Shown piece after piece: positions 32,014 through 41,851 of a DNA stretch of 64,000 nt (position 1 is its first letter; the number at the start of each line of letters is the position of its first letter). The stretch comes from NCEH01 sp002257205. GTDB lineage: Bacteria > Pseudomonadota > Alphaproteobacteria > Rhizobiales > Xanthobacteraceae. Location: NCBI RefSeq assembly GCF_043195105.1, contig NZ_JBAFWO010000002.1. One strand, written 5' to 3'. The position numbers and the translations under genes are program-made. The notes under the pieces were generated by a model that was given only the letters and a program-made list of their open reading frames with translations, was not told where the DNA came from and made no database searches.

Positions 32014-32772
32014 ATGACTGCGCTTCTGGAAATCCGCGACCTGCGCGCCGAAATCGGCGGGCGGAAAATCCTCAACGGTCTGGATCTCACCGTGAATAAA
32101 GGCGAGATCCACGCCATCATGGGCCCGAACGGGGCTGGCAAATCCACGCTGTCCTATGTGCTCGCGGGCAAGCCCGGCTATGAGATCACGGGCGGGCAAG
32201 TATTGTTCAACGGCGAGGACCTGTTCGAGATGTCGCCGGACGAGCGCGCCGCAAAGGGCGTGTTTCTGGCCTTCCAGTATCCGCTGGAAATTCCCGGCGT
32301 CGCGACGCTCACCTTCCTGCGGGCGGCGCTGAACGCCCAGCGCAAGAAGCGGGGGGAAGAGGAATTGTCCTCGCCGGATCTTCTGAAACGAGTGCGCGAG
32401 CTGGCGAAAAAGCTCGGCATCGACCCGGAGATGCTGCGCCGGCCGCTGAACGTGGGTTTTTCCGGCGGCGAGAAGAAGCGCAACGAAACCCTCCAGATGG
32501 CGCTTCTGGAACCGCGCCTGTGCGTTCTGGACGAGACGGATTCCGGGCTCGATATCGACGCGCTGAAGGTGGTGGCCAATGGCGTCAACCAGCTGCGCTC
32601 GGCCGAGCGGGGCATGATCGTCATCACCCATTACCAGCGGCTGCTGGACTATATCGTGCCGGACGTCGTGCATGTCCTGGCCGCGGGCCGCATCGTCGAG
32701 ACGGGGGGCAAGGACCTTGCCCTGCAGCTCGAGGCGACCGGCTATGCGCAATATCAGAACGAGGCGGCGTGA
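32014..32772 (+). CDS. sufC: SufC, Fe-S assembly ATPase
   Basis: A 252-residue ABC-type ATPase: Walker A GPNGAGKST at residues 37-45, Q-loop region FQYPLEIPGV, signature FSGGEKKRNE and Walker B LCVLDETDSGLD. It powers conformational change of SufB/SufD. The start is the ATG at 32014 with AGGA 7 nt upstream. The sufD gene begins at its stop codon. Confidence 0.97.
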   Translation: MTALLEIRDLRAEIGGRKILNGLDLTVNKGEIHAIMGPNGAGKSTLSYVLAGKPGYEITGGQVLFNGEDLFEMSPDERAAKGVFLAFQYPLEIPGVATLTFLRAALNAQRKKRGEEELSSPDLLKRVRELAKKLGIDPEMLRRPLNVGFSGGEKKRNETLQMALLEPRLCVLDETDSGLDIDALKVVANGVNQLRSAERGMIVITHYQRLLDYIVPDVVHVLAAGRIVETGGKDLALQLEATGYAQYQNEAA

Positions 32773-32777
32773 CGGTC

Positions 32778-34109
32778 ATGAACGCAGGGATCGCCGCCAT
32801 CAAGACCGAGGCCGAGACCGGCCTTGCCGATACCTATACGGCCGCGCGGCATGATCTGCCGGGCGGACCTGCCGTGGCTGCGGCGCGCGCCGAGGCTTTC
32901 AATATTTTCGCGCTCGGCGGTTTGCCCCACCGCCGGCTAGAGGCGTGGAAATATACTGATCTGCGCCGCTTGATGAAGGATGCCAAGCCGCTCGCGGGCG
33001 CGCCCGATACGGCTGCCCTGGCCGTGGCTGAGCAGGCCGGGCAATGGCTTTGTGACCTTGGCGCGCGGCGCATCGTGGTCGTGAACGGCACGTTCGCGCC
33101 GGCCCTGTCCGATCTTGCCGACCTTGAGGAGGGCCTGACAATCCGCGCTCTCGCGCAAGCGCTGGTTGCGGACGAGCCGCTGCTATCGGCCGACCTCGGC
33201 ACCCTGCTGCCCCACAATGAGCCGGCGCTGGCGTTGAATACGGCGTTTGCGGGCGACGGCGTGGTGATCGAGGTCGCTGCCGGGGCGGAGGTCAAGCGTC
33301 CCATCCATCTCCTGTTCGTGACGGCCGGCGAGACGGCCGCGGCGATCTTCACCCGATCGGTGGCGGTGATCGGCGCCGGCGCCAGCGTGAGCCTGATCGA
33401 GAGCCACGAAGGGCCGGAAGGATCGGATTATCAGGTCAATGCCGCGCTTCAGGTGCAACTTGGCGACGAGGCGCGTCTCGATCATGTGAAGATCGTGCGC
33501 GAGGGTGGCGCGGCGCTTCATGTGGGCACCTTGCTTGCCGATATCGGGGCGCGGGCGCGGTTCAACGCGTTCGGCTTCATCGTCGGCGGTTCGGTGGTGC
33601 GCAATCAGATGTTCGTGCGCCTCGCGGGTGCGGACACGGTGGCGGAGATTTCGGGCGTGAGCCTGCTGGCCGGGCGGCAACATGCCGACACGACCTTGTC
33701 CATCGAGCATGCTGCACCCGGCAGCCAAAGTCGTGAAACCTTCAAGGCGGTGGTGGACGAAGCGGCGCACGCGGTGTTCCAGGGCAAGATCGCGGTGCGG
33801 CAGCAGGCGCAGAAGACCGATGCGCGCATGATGTCGCGTGCGCTCTTGCTCTCGGCGGAGGCGGAGGTTTTCAGCAAGCCGGAGCTTGAGATTTTCGCGG
33901 ACGACGTCCAGTGCGGCCACGGCGCCACCACGGGGACGCTCGACGATCAGCTCAAATTCTATCTGATGGCGCGCGGCATCCCCGTCAAGGAGGCCGAAGC
34001 GCTGCTGATTCAAGCCTTCGTGGGCGAGGTCATCGATACCATCGCGCAGGAGAGCCTGCGCGATGCCTTGAGCGCGGCAACGCTCGCGTGGCTGGGCGAG
34101 CGGGGTTGA
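32778..34109 (+). CDS. sufD: SufD, Fe-S assembly scaffold subunit
   Basis: A 443-residue SufD. It has the family features LPHRRLEAWKYTDLR near the N-terminus, SVSLIESHEGP in the middle and the C-terminal DDVQCGHGATTGTLDDQLKFYLMARGIP with its conserved cysteine and histidine. I use the ATG at 32778; a GTG at 32769 overlapping the sufC stop is an alternative. It ends 4 bp before sufS. Confidence 0.96.
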   Translation: MNAGIAAIKTEAETGLADTYTAARHDLPGGPAVAAARAEAFNIFALGGLPHRRLEAWKYTDLRRLMKDAKPLAGAPDTAALAVAEQAGQWLCDLGARRIVVVNGTFAPALSDLADLEEGLTIRALAQALVADEPLLSADLGTLLPHNEPALALNTAFAGDGVVIEVAAGAEVKRPIHLLFVTAGETAAAIFTRSVAVIGAGASVSLIESHEGPEGSDYQVNAALQVQLGDEARLDHVKIVREGGAALHVGTLLADIGARARFNAFGFIVGGSVVRNQMFVRLAGADTVAEISGVSLLAGRQHADTTLSIEHAAPGSQSRETFKAVVDEAAHAVFQGKIAVRQQAQKTDARMMSRALLLSAEAEVFSKPELEIFADDVQCGHGATTGTLDDQLKFYLMARGIPVKEAEALLIQAFVGEVIDTIAQESLRDALSAATLAWLGERG

Positions 34110-34113
34110 GGCG

Positions 34114-35355
34114 ATGCATCCGGCGGTCAGCAATGGAAGCTATGATGTGAACCGCATCCGCGAGGATTTCCCCATCCTCGGCATGCAGGTCTATGGCAAG
34201 CCCCTGGTTTATCTGGATAACGGCGCCTCGGCCCAAAAGCCGAAGGCGGTGCTCGAGCGGATGAACCAAGCCTATACATCGGAATACAGCAATGTGCACC
34301 GTGGCTTGCATTATCTCGCCAATGCGGCGACGGACGGTTATGAGGGCGCGCGCGAGCGGGTGGCTGCATTCCTGAACGCCGAGCGCACGGACGAGATCAT
34401 CTTCACCCGGGGCGCGACGGAAGCGGTCAACCTCGTGGCGCAGACCTATGGCCGCGCAAATATCGGGCCCGGCGACGAGATCGTGCTCTCCATCATGGAG
34501 CACCACGCCAATATCGTGCCCTGGCATTTCCTGCGCGAGCGGCAGGGCGCGGTGATCAAATGGGCGCCGGTGGATGATGAGGGAAATTTCCTGCTCGATG
34601 AGTTCGAGAAGCTTCTGAGTGACCGCACCAAGATTGTCGCGATCACGCAAATGTCGAACGTGCTCGGCACCGTGGTTCCGGTCAAGGATGTGGTGCGCAT
34701 CGCCCATGCGCGCGGCATTCCGGTTCTGGTGGATGGCGCCCAGGCGAGCGTCCACATGGAGGTGGATGTCCGCGACATCGACTGCGATTTCTACGTTATT
34801 ACTGGCCATAAGCTTTATGGGCCGACCGGCATTGGTGCGCTGTACGGCAAGCATGCGATCCTGTCGCAGATGCCGCCCTTTAACGGCGGTGGCGAGATGA
34901 TCCGCGAGGTCTCCCGCGACACGGTCACCTATGGCGCGCCTCCGCACCGCTTCGAGGCGGGCACGCCGGCGATCGTCCAGGCGATCGGCCTTGGCGCCGC
35001 GCTGGATTATATCCGCTCCATCGGGAAGGATCGGATCCACGCGCACGAGGCGTCCCTGGTTGCTTACGCTCACGAAAAATTAAGTGAGATCAATTCGTTG
35101 CGGATCATCGGCAATGCGCCGGGCAAGGGCGCCATTGTGTCCTTCGCCATGGAGAATGCCCATGCCCACGATGTGGCGACCGTGATCGACCGGGCGGGCA
35201 TCGCGGTGCGCGCGGGCACCCATTGCGCAATGCCGCTGCTCGAGCGCTTTGGCGTCTCGGCCACCTGCCGCGCGTCGTTCGCGCTCTACAACACCCATCA
35301 GGAGGTGGACGAGCTCGCACGTGCCTTGAACAAGGCGGGCGAATTTTTCGCGTGA
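34114..35355 (+). CDS. sufS: SufS, group II cysteine desulfurase
   Basis: A 413-residue PLP enzyme with Schiff-base lysine K233 (ITGHKLYGPTG) and catalytic cysteine C371 (RAGTHCAMPL), the SufS-type sequence distinct from NifS. It supplies persulfide to SufBCD. With nifS at 2476 the region encodes two desulfurases of different groups. No sufE, sufU or sufT follows, so the sulfur acceptor must be encoded elsewhere. A terminator hairpin lies downstream. Confidence 0.97.
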   Translation: MHPAVSNGSYDVNRIREDFPILGMQVYGKPLVYLDNGASAQKPKAVLERMNQAYTSEYSNVHRGLHYLANAATDGYEGARERVAAFLNAERTDEIIFTRGATEAVNLVAQTYGRANIGPGDEIVLSIMEHHANIVPWHFLRERQGAVIKWAPVDDEGNFLLDEFEKLLSDRTKIVAITQMSNVLGTVVPVKDVVRIAHARGIPVLVDGAQASVHMEVDVRDIDCDFYVITGHKLYGPTGIGALYGKHAILSQMPPFNGGGEMIREVSRDTVTYGAPPHRFEAGTPAIVQAIGLGAALDYIRSIGKDRIHAHEASLVAYAHEKLSEINSLRIIGNAPGKGAIVSFAMENAHAHDVATVIDRAGIAVRAGTHCAMPLLERFGVSATCRASFALYNTHQEVDELARALNKAGEFFA

Positions 35356-35404
35356 GTTCGGCGCCGCCGGCAGCGCCGGCGAAATGGGCTGGGACAATGA
35401 GAAG

Positions 35405-35427
35405 GGCCGGCGATGCGCCGGCTCTTT
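35405..35427 (+). terminator. Rho-independent terminator of fdxN-sufBCDS
   Basis: 7-bp GC stem GCCGGCG/CGCCGGC with a 3-nt loop followed by TCTTT, about 50 bp after the sufS stop. A second GC hairpin (CGCCGGC/GCCGGCG) lies just before it. Confidence 0.65.
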
Positions 35428-35518
35428 CGCCGTTCAAATCCCGCGCACACAACGTTCCGGGGGGCGGGAGGCTGGGCCCCGGACCGGTCCGCCACCTGGT
35501 GCGCCGCAAGACCGCGGA

Positions 35519-36310
35519 TTACCGGCCGGAGCCGTCCTGCCCTGTATCCTCGATCATACGCCGCAAGGCCAGCTCACGAATTTCGCTCACCGGATCGTCG
35601 GCAAGTGCCGCCAGATGGGCGCGGCCGATGCGCTCCGCCACCGCGAATCGCACGCGCATGTCGGTGTCTTTCATCAGCACGGTGAGACGTTCCGGAGACA
35701 GCCGCTCCGCCACGACCAGGCGCACGAGCGGATCCGGATCGCCGGCCATGGTCACGAGATGGGGCAGGGCGATGCGCCGGGCCACTTCGCGGCGCACCTC
35801 CGGCTCGCTGTCATAGAGCGCCATCACGAGCGAGGCCGGCGGCGCCCGGCGGACCGCTGTGAGGCGGACCGCGTAGTTCTCATCCGCGAGCATGGCGACC
35901 AGGTCGTTGCCGTCCAGGCGCTGCGTCACAGCCATGCGGACCCGTGCATCGGTATCCTTGCGCATGTCCCGGATCCGCGCCAGGGGAAGGCGGTAGGCCA
36001 CCATGATCCGCACGTCGGGTTCGGGATCCTCGCGCAGCGGGCCGAGCAGGAACAGGCTGGCATGTTTCGCCGCGAGCGTGCGCACCTCGAAATAGGGATG
36101 GTCGAGATAGCGGGCGGCAAGATGGGAATTTCGAGCAAAGAAGCGGTCGATCCGCTTGCCGCGCCGGTCGGCGACGCAGATCTTGCCGAGGTCGCAGCGG
36201 CCTTCGGCATGAATGTCCTCATGGGGACAATCCTGGCAGCGCACGGGCCGGCCCTGCCAGTCCATGGCCTCGAAGGGTTCGATGGGCTGGGCTGGCGCTT
36301 CGCCGATCAT
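35519..36310 (-). CDS. LRV (leucine-rich variant) repeat protein with N-terminal [4Fe-4S] cluster
   Basis: A 263-residue protein. Four N-terminal cysteines, C25, C28, C39 and C45 (CQDC...GRC...KIC), precede about eight 24-residue LRV repeats of the ARIRDMRKDTDARVRMAVTQR type, up to the C-terminus. This matches the Azotobacter nif-region LRV protein, whose structure shows a [4Fe-4S] cap on a helical solenoid. Its function is unknown, and binding of a partner protein is likely. The ATG at 36310 is chosen. It follows nifA on the same strand (97-bp gap), so it is probably co-expressed with it. Confidence 0.9.
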   Translation of the reverse strand: MIGEAPAQPIEPFEAMDWQGRPVRCQDCPHEDIHAEGRCDLGKICVADRRGKRIDRFFARNSHLAARYLDHPYFEVRTLAAKHASLFLLGPLREDPEPDVRIMVAYRLPLARIRDMRKDTDARVRMAVTQRLDGNDLVAMLADENYAVRLTAVRRAPPASLVMALYDSEPEVRREVARRIALPHLVTMAGDPDPLVRLVVAERLSPERLTVLMKDTDMRVRFAVAERIGRAHLAALADDPVSEIRELALRRMIEDTGQDGSGR

Positions 36311-36407
36311 GGCGCGCCAGCCCTCGCGTCCCAGCCGCCGAGCTGCGTGCCGGGCGCCTGGGAGAACCGGCCGCTTCCCGGCCGTGCCATGGATGCACCG
36401 CGACGCA

Positions 36408-38222
<1,815 letters not shown>

Positions 38223-38356
38223 GGACGTACTCCCCGCCGCAAGCGGCTCGCGAGAGGTTCGCCCTCCTGTCGGTGCTTCCCTGCGCCACTATCTTTTTGA
38301 TGTGGCTGCAATTTTTTATAGAACTTCCAGGAAACACCCGAGGGTGATCGCAAGCT

Positions 38357-38370
38357 TTGATCTAAATCAA
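38357..38370 (-). promoter_or_regulatory. FixK/FNR box upstream of nifA
   Basis: TTGAT-CTAA-ATCAA, an exact match to the palindromic FNR/FixK consensus, about 135 bp before the nifA ATG. A TATAAA-like -10 lies at 38315-38320 on the minus strand. Azorhizobium nifA is known to be FixK-dependent, which supports the reading. Confidence 0.85.
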
Positions 38371-38375
38371 AAAAA

Positions 38376-38392
38376 TGTGTCCACTTGACACA
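38376..38392. promoter_or_regulatory. Inverted repeat next to the FixK box
   Basis: TGTGTC-N5-GACACA, 5 bp from the FixK box upstream of nifA. The spacing is TGT-N9/N11-ACA rather than N10, so it is not a standard NifA site. It may be another operator or part of the ahpD transcript end. Confidence 0.4.
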
Positions 38393-38404
38393 GCGACACT
38401 GAAG

Positions 38405-38950
38405 TCATTCCGCAGCCGCGGGCAGGACCGCCGCTGCGGCTTCCTGGGCCACCGCCGCCGAGGCGACAATGGCGGCGATCCGCACCGCAGTCTGGATCTG
38501 CGCCTCGCTGATGCCGGCGTCGCGCAGAACCTTTTCGTGGGAATCGATGCAACGCCCACACCCGTTCATGGCCGACACGGCGAGGGACCAGAGCTCGAAA
38601 TCCGCTTTATCCACGCCGGGGCTGCCAATCACGCTCATGCGCAGCTTGGCCGGCAAGGTTTCATAGGCCTTGTTCGAGGCCAGATGCGTAAAGCGATAAT
38701 AAACGTTGTTCATCGCCATGATGGAGGCCGCCGCCTTGGCTGCATTCATCGCGGCGGGGGCCAGATGGGGCGCGGCTTCCGCCTCCAGCGCCTGGGCCAC
38801 CGTTGCATTGCGCGTGGTCAGGCCGCAGGCCACCAGCAGCCCATAGAGCTGCTGGGGCGAAATGGAATCCTCGCGCGTCAGCGAGGACAGGTTGAGCTTC
38901 ACGTCCTTCGCGAAGTCGGGAAGCTGGGCTTTGAGCGCCTCGATGCTCAT
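38405..38950 (-). CDS. ahpD: AhpD, alkylhydroperoxidase
   Basis: A 181-residue AhpD. The active-site CxxC is C131/C134 with H138 (CGRCIDSHE). It acts as adaptor and reductase for AhpC or as a weak peroxidase. It is coupled to ahpC with only 4 bp between them, under a NifA/sigma-54 promoter, so the pair is expected only during nitrogen fixation. The C-terminus is alanine-rich. The nifA control region follows directly. Confidence 0.94.
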   Translation of the reverse strand: MSIEALKAQLPDFAKDVKLNLSSLTREDSISPQQLYGLLVACGLTTRNATVAQALEAEAAPHLAPAAMNAAKAAASIMAMNNVYYRFTHLASNKAYETLPAKLRMSVIGSPGVDKADFELWSLAVSAMNGCGRCIDSHEKVLRDAGISEAQIQTAVRIAAIVASAAVAQEAAAAVLPAAAE

Positions 38951-38954
38951 GGGA

Positions 38955-39509
38955 TCACGCAACCTTCAGCACGTCGCCGCCGACTTCGCGATTGCAGGGG
39001 CACAATTCGTCGGTCTGGAGCGCGTCGAGCACCCGCAGCGTGTCCTTGGGATTGCGGCCCACGTTGAGGTTGGTCGCATAGACGTGCTGGATCACATTGT
39101 CCGGGTCGACAACGAAGGTGTAGCGATAGGCCACGCCATCGGGAGACCGCACGCCCAGCCCATCCACCAGCGAGCCGTTGGTGTCGGCGAACGACCAGAT
39201 GGGCAGGCGGTTCAGGTCCTTGTGGTCGCGCCGCCAGGCGAGCTTCACGAACTCATTGTCCGTCGAGCCGCCGAGCACGACCGCGTCCCGGTCCGCGAAT
39301 TCGCCGGAAAGGCGGGCGAATTCCGCGATCTCGGTCGGGCAGACGAAGGTGAAATCCTTCGGATAGAAGAAGATGATCTTCCATTTGCCAGGGAAGCTCG
39401 CCTCGGTGAGAGGCTCGAATGCGGACTGGCCGTTCTCTTCATGGAAATTGAAGCCAGGCTTCACGCCAGTGACGGAGAAGGCGGGAAGGGTGCTGCCGAT
39501 ACCGAGCAT
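38955..39509 (-). CDS. ahpC: AhpC-type peroxiredoxin
   Basis: A 184-residue two-cysteine peroxiredoxin with peroxidatic C57 (DFTFVCPTE) and C-terminal cysteines C170/C172 (LCPC) for resolution. The sequence is close to the AhpC type that pairs with AhpD. It reduces peroxides and so can protect oxygen-labile nitrogenase. It has a clear -24/-12 promoter 55 bp upstream and a NifA site identical to that of iscA. The ATG at 39509 is chosen. Confidence 0.95.
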   Translation of the reverse strand: MLGIGSTLPAFSVTGVKPGFNFHEENGQSAFEPLTEASFPGKWKIIFFYPKDFTFVCPTEIAEFARLSGEFADRDAVVLGGSTDNEFVKLAWRRDHKDLNRLPIWSFADTNGSLVDGLGVRSPDGVAYRYTFVVDPDNVIQHVYATNLNVGRNPKDTLRVLDALQTDELCPCNREVGGDVLKVA

Positions 39510-39563
39510 GTCAGTCTCCAAAGTCGCCGAAGGGGCGCGTGCAATGACGTATGGAGAGATTCT

Positions 39564-39579
39564 AGCAAGCCATGTGCCA
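39564..39579 (-). promoter_or_regulatory. sigma-54 promoter of ahpCD
   Basis: The minus strand reads TGGCACA-TGGC-TTGCT, matching RpoN consensus in all key positions, in the 359-bp divergent gap between ahpC and the YqeB-like gene. Confidence 0.92.
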
Positions 39580-39639
39580 CCGGTGTTGCAGTGCGAAATG
39601 CTTCTGATTCCAATGAGCCGGTTTGCGACAGCCATGGCA

Positions 39640-39655
39640 TGTCGGCTTTGCGACA
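39640..39655. promoter_or_regulatory. NifA upstream activator site between ahpC and the YqeB-like gene
   Basis: TGT-N10-ACA, 16 bases identical to the iscA site at 4455. It is 68 bp from the ahpC promoter and 168 bp from the weaker element at 39816, so it could serve both directions. Extra TTTGCGAC half-sites and a TGT-N10-ACG near-match at 39685-39700 flank it. Confidence 0.82.
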
Positions 39656-39815
39656 CGACAACGCGCCGATGTGATGTCCGCGTGTGTCGCAAAACCCACG
39701 GGTGATCCGGATGGCGTCAGCCGGTCGCCCCGAACGTTTGCAAACGCAGTAGATGGTTCGGTGAACGACGTGAAACCGGACGCGATCAAGTTTTCGCAGT
39801 GCCAGCCCGGCGACT

Positions 39816-39831
39816 TGGCACGAATGTCGCT
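39816..39831 (+). promoter_or_regulatory. Probable sigma-54 promoter of the YqeB-like gene and modD
   Basis: TGGCACG-AATG-TCGCT: perfect -24 and GC at -12 with one change (TC for TT). It lies 38 bp before the ATG at 39869. Confidence 0.7.
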
Positions 39832-39868
39832 ACACGCGTTGCAACACGTCCACGTAGGGCAATATAAA

Positions 39869-40726
39869 ATGCGCAGCGAAACCGAATTCACCCCGTCCGG
39901 GCGTGCGCCAGTGGCCGTGGTGCTCGGCACCAACGATGTCGCCTCGGCGGTCGCGCACCGGATGTTCCATGCCGGATACGGCGTCGTGCTGTCGCGCGAT
40001 CCCTCCCAGCCGGTCCTGCGCCGCAGCATGGCTTTTGATGACGCGCTGGTCACCGGCTTTTCGGAACTGGAGGGCCTGCCGGCCAGGCCGGCGGACACTC
40101 TGGTGGAAGTGCTGCGCGGTTTCACCGAGCGCCATGCGGTCATGGTGACGTCCCTGGAAATGGGCGAGTTGCTGTGCCTCGGCCTGATCGATGTGCTGGT
40201 GGATGCCCGCATGCGCATGCGGAACCTGAAGGTGGATATCCGGCCGTTCGCCCGGGTGAGCGTGGGTCTCGGACCGGGCTTCACGGCCGGCCGACACGTG
40301 GACGTGGCCGTAGAGACGGCGCCGGAGGCGATCGGCATCTTGCGCGACGGTTCCACGCTGGCGCCCCATGGGCGCTCCATGCCGTTGGCGGGAGCGGGCC
40401 GCGAACGGTTTGCCCGGGCGCCCGCATCGGGCATTTGGGTGACCCGTGCCGCGATCGGGGACCGCGTCCGGCGCGACGAGGTGATCGGGACCTGCGACAA
40501 AACCCCGGTCATGGCGCCCCTTGCCGGGCATTTGCGCGGCCTCGTGCGCAGCGGCGTTGCGGTGCCGGCCGATCTCAAGCTTGCGGAAGTTGACCCGCGT
40601 CTGGACTGCGAGCCAAGCTGGCTGGGTATTGCCGAGCGCCCGCGCCGGATCGCGGAAGCAACCCTCGACGCGATCCGCACGCTCGAAAGCATGGGCACCG
40701 GCGCCGCCGGCGGCATCGCTCATTGA
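39869..40726 (+). CDS. YqeB/EF2563-like molybdenum-hydroxylase maturation protein
   Basis: A 285-residue protein with an N-terminal Rossmann-like VAVVLGTNDVASAVAHR, then VDARMRMRNLKVDI, the diagnostic VGLGPGFTAGRHVDVAVET and a C-terminal VMAPLAGHLRGLVRSGVAVPADLK segment. These match the YqeB (EF2563) family tied to molybdenum-cofactor enzymes. The start is the ATG at 39869, behind a -24/-12 element; a longer upstream frame crosses the promoter. With modD 49 bp downstream it probably handles molybdenum in nitrogen-fixing cells. The precise reaction is unknown. Confidence 0.82.
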   Translation: MRSETEFTPSGRAPVAVVLGTNDVASAVAHRMFHAGYGVVLSRDPSQPVLRRSMAFDDALVTGFSELEGLPARPADTLVEVLRGFTERHAVMVTSLEMGELLCLGLIDVLVDARMRMRNLKVDIRPFARVSVGLGPGFTAGRHVDVAVETAPEAIGILRDGSTLAPHGRSMPLAGAGRERFARAPASGIWVTRAAIGDRVRRDEVIGTCDKTPVMAPLAGHLRGLVRSGVAVPADLKLAEVDPRLDCEPSWLGIAERPRRIAEATLDAIRTLESMGTGAAGGIAH

Positions 40727-40775
40727 CCTTATTCGCCGCTCTCCCGCGGGCGGGCGGCCCCGGGAGGATTTCGAC

Positions 40776-41612
40776 ATGGATCTCGGCTGGTTGCCGGAGC
40801 GGCTCGACGCGCTGTTGGCGGAAGACGTCCCCCATGGGGATCTGACAACGCACCTTCTCGGCATCGGCGGCGCCAGCGCCCGCATGCAGTTTCAGATGCG
40901 GGCGGCGGGCGTGGTCTGCGGCATCGAGACGGCAGCGGCGCTGATTGTCCGCGCGGGCGCGCAGGCCGAGGTCGTGGCACCCTCGAGTTCGCGTGTGGAG
41001 GCGGGCGCGGTGCTGCTGCGGGCAAATGGAAGCGCCGGCGCGATCCATCGGGCCTGGAAGGTCTCCCAGACGCTCGTGGAATATTTGTCGGGCATAGCCA
41101 CCACCACCGCCGCCATCGTCGATGCGGCGCGTGCTGTCGCTCCCGGGATTTCCATTGTCACGACGCGGAAGACCTTTCCCGGTGCGAAAGCGCCGATGAT
41201 CGCCGCGATCCGTGCCGGCGGGGCCGAGCCGCATCGGCTGGGCCTGTCGGAAACGCTGCTGGTGTTTCCCGAGCACCGGGTGTTCCTGGGTGATCCGGCT
41301 TCCGCGATTGCGCGCCTGCGTCAGGCCGCGCCGGAGAAGAAGGTCGTAATCGAGGTCGCCTCGCTGGAGGAAGCCGCGGCCATGGTGTCGATCGCCGATG
41401 TTCTCCAGTGCGAGAAGATGACTCCGCAGGACATCGCGTCCGTGGTGCAGATGGTTGCGGCGTCCAGCGTGCGGACGCTGGTGGCGGCGGCGGGGGGCGT
41501 GAATGCCGCGAATGCCGCCGCCTATGCCCAGGCGGGCGCGCATATCCTGGTGACGTCCGCTCCCTATTGGGCTGCCCCTGCCGATGTGAAGGTCACCCTT
41601 GGGCCCGCGTGA
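40776..41612 (+). CDS. modD: ModD, quinolinate-phosphoribosyltransferase-like molybdenum-region protein
   Basis: A 278-residue protein of the QPRTase fold: EDVPHGDLTTHLL near residue 16, then AWKVSQTLVEYLSGIATTTA, TTRKTFPGAKAPMIAAI and AAGGVNAANAAAYAQAGAHILVTS. This is the ModD type found beside molybdate transport or nif genes rather than NadC, as nadA and nadB are absent. The start is the ATG at 40776 with GGGAGGA 7 nt upstream. Its biochemical function remains undetermined in the family. Confidence 0.88.
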   Translation: MDLGWLPERLDALLAEDVPHGDLTTHLLGIGGASARMQFQMRAAGVVCGIETAAALIVRAGAQAEVVAPSSSRVEAGAVLLRANGSAGAIHRAWKVSQTLVEYLSGIATTTAAIVDAARAVAPGISIVTTRKTFPGAKAPMIAAIRAGGAEPHRLGLSETLLVFPEHRVFLGDPASAIARLRQAAPEKKVVIEVASLEEAAAMVSIADVLQCEKMTPQDIASVVQMVAASSVRTLVAAAGGVNAANAAAYAQAGAHILVTSAPYWAAPADVKVTLGPA

Positions 41613-41677
41613 CCCCGTGTGTGCAGTGGCTTTTCCCCAACATGGAACCACGATGAGAAGCATCATGTCGGGGGCGG

Positions 41678-41696
41678 CGCGACAGGCTCTGTCGCG
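41678..41696 (+). repeat. Inverted repeat after modD
   Basis: CGCGACAG-GCT-CTGTCGCG, 8-bp arms and a 3-nt loop, 66 bp after the modD stop. It lacks a T-tract. It could end the modD transcript or be an operator, since its arms contain the TGTCGC seen in NifA sites but in inverted order. Confidence 0.45.
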
Positions 41697-41789
41697 AACC
41701 CGCCGAATGCGTCGCCCCCGCGACGGGAGAGGACGCCACAGTCGCCCAATAGTGCCGAAAAATAATGCAAATTCAGCTGCTTAATTCGG

Positions 41790-41805
41790 TGGCACACGGC
41801 TTGCT
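41790..41805 (+). promoter_or_regulatory. sigma-54 promoter of nifV-nifP
   Basis: TGGCACA-CGGC-TTGCT on the plus strand, an RpoN match, 47 bp before the nifV ATG. No TGT-N10-ACA was found in the 177 bp upstream. Confidence 0.92.
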
Positions 41806-41851
41806 TTGGTTTCGGTGACAGTCTCAATCCACTGGATAGCCGAGACACATC

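Noticed and set aside
39816..39831. Assigning the YqeB-like gene an earlier start at about 39623
   Set aside because: The longer frame would translate across the shared NifA site and the -24/-12 element, and its extra residues look non-coding.
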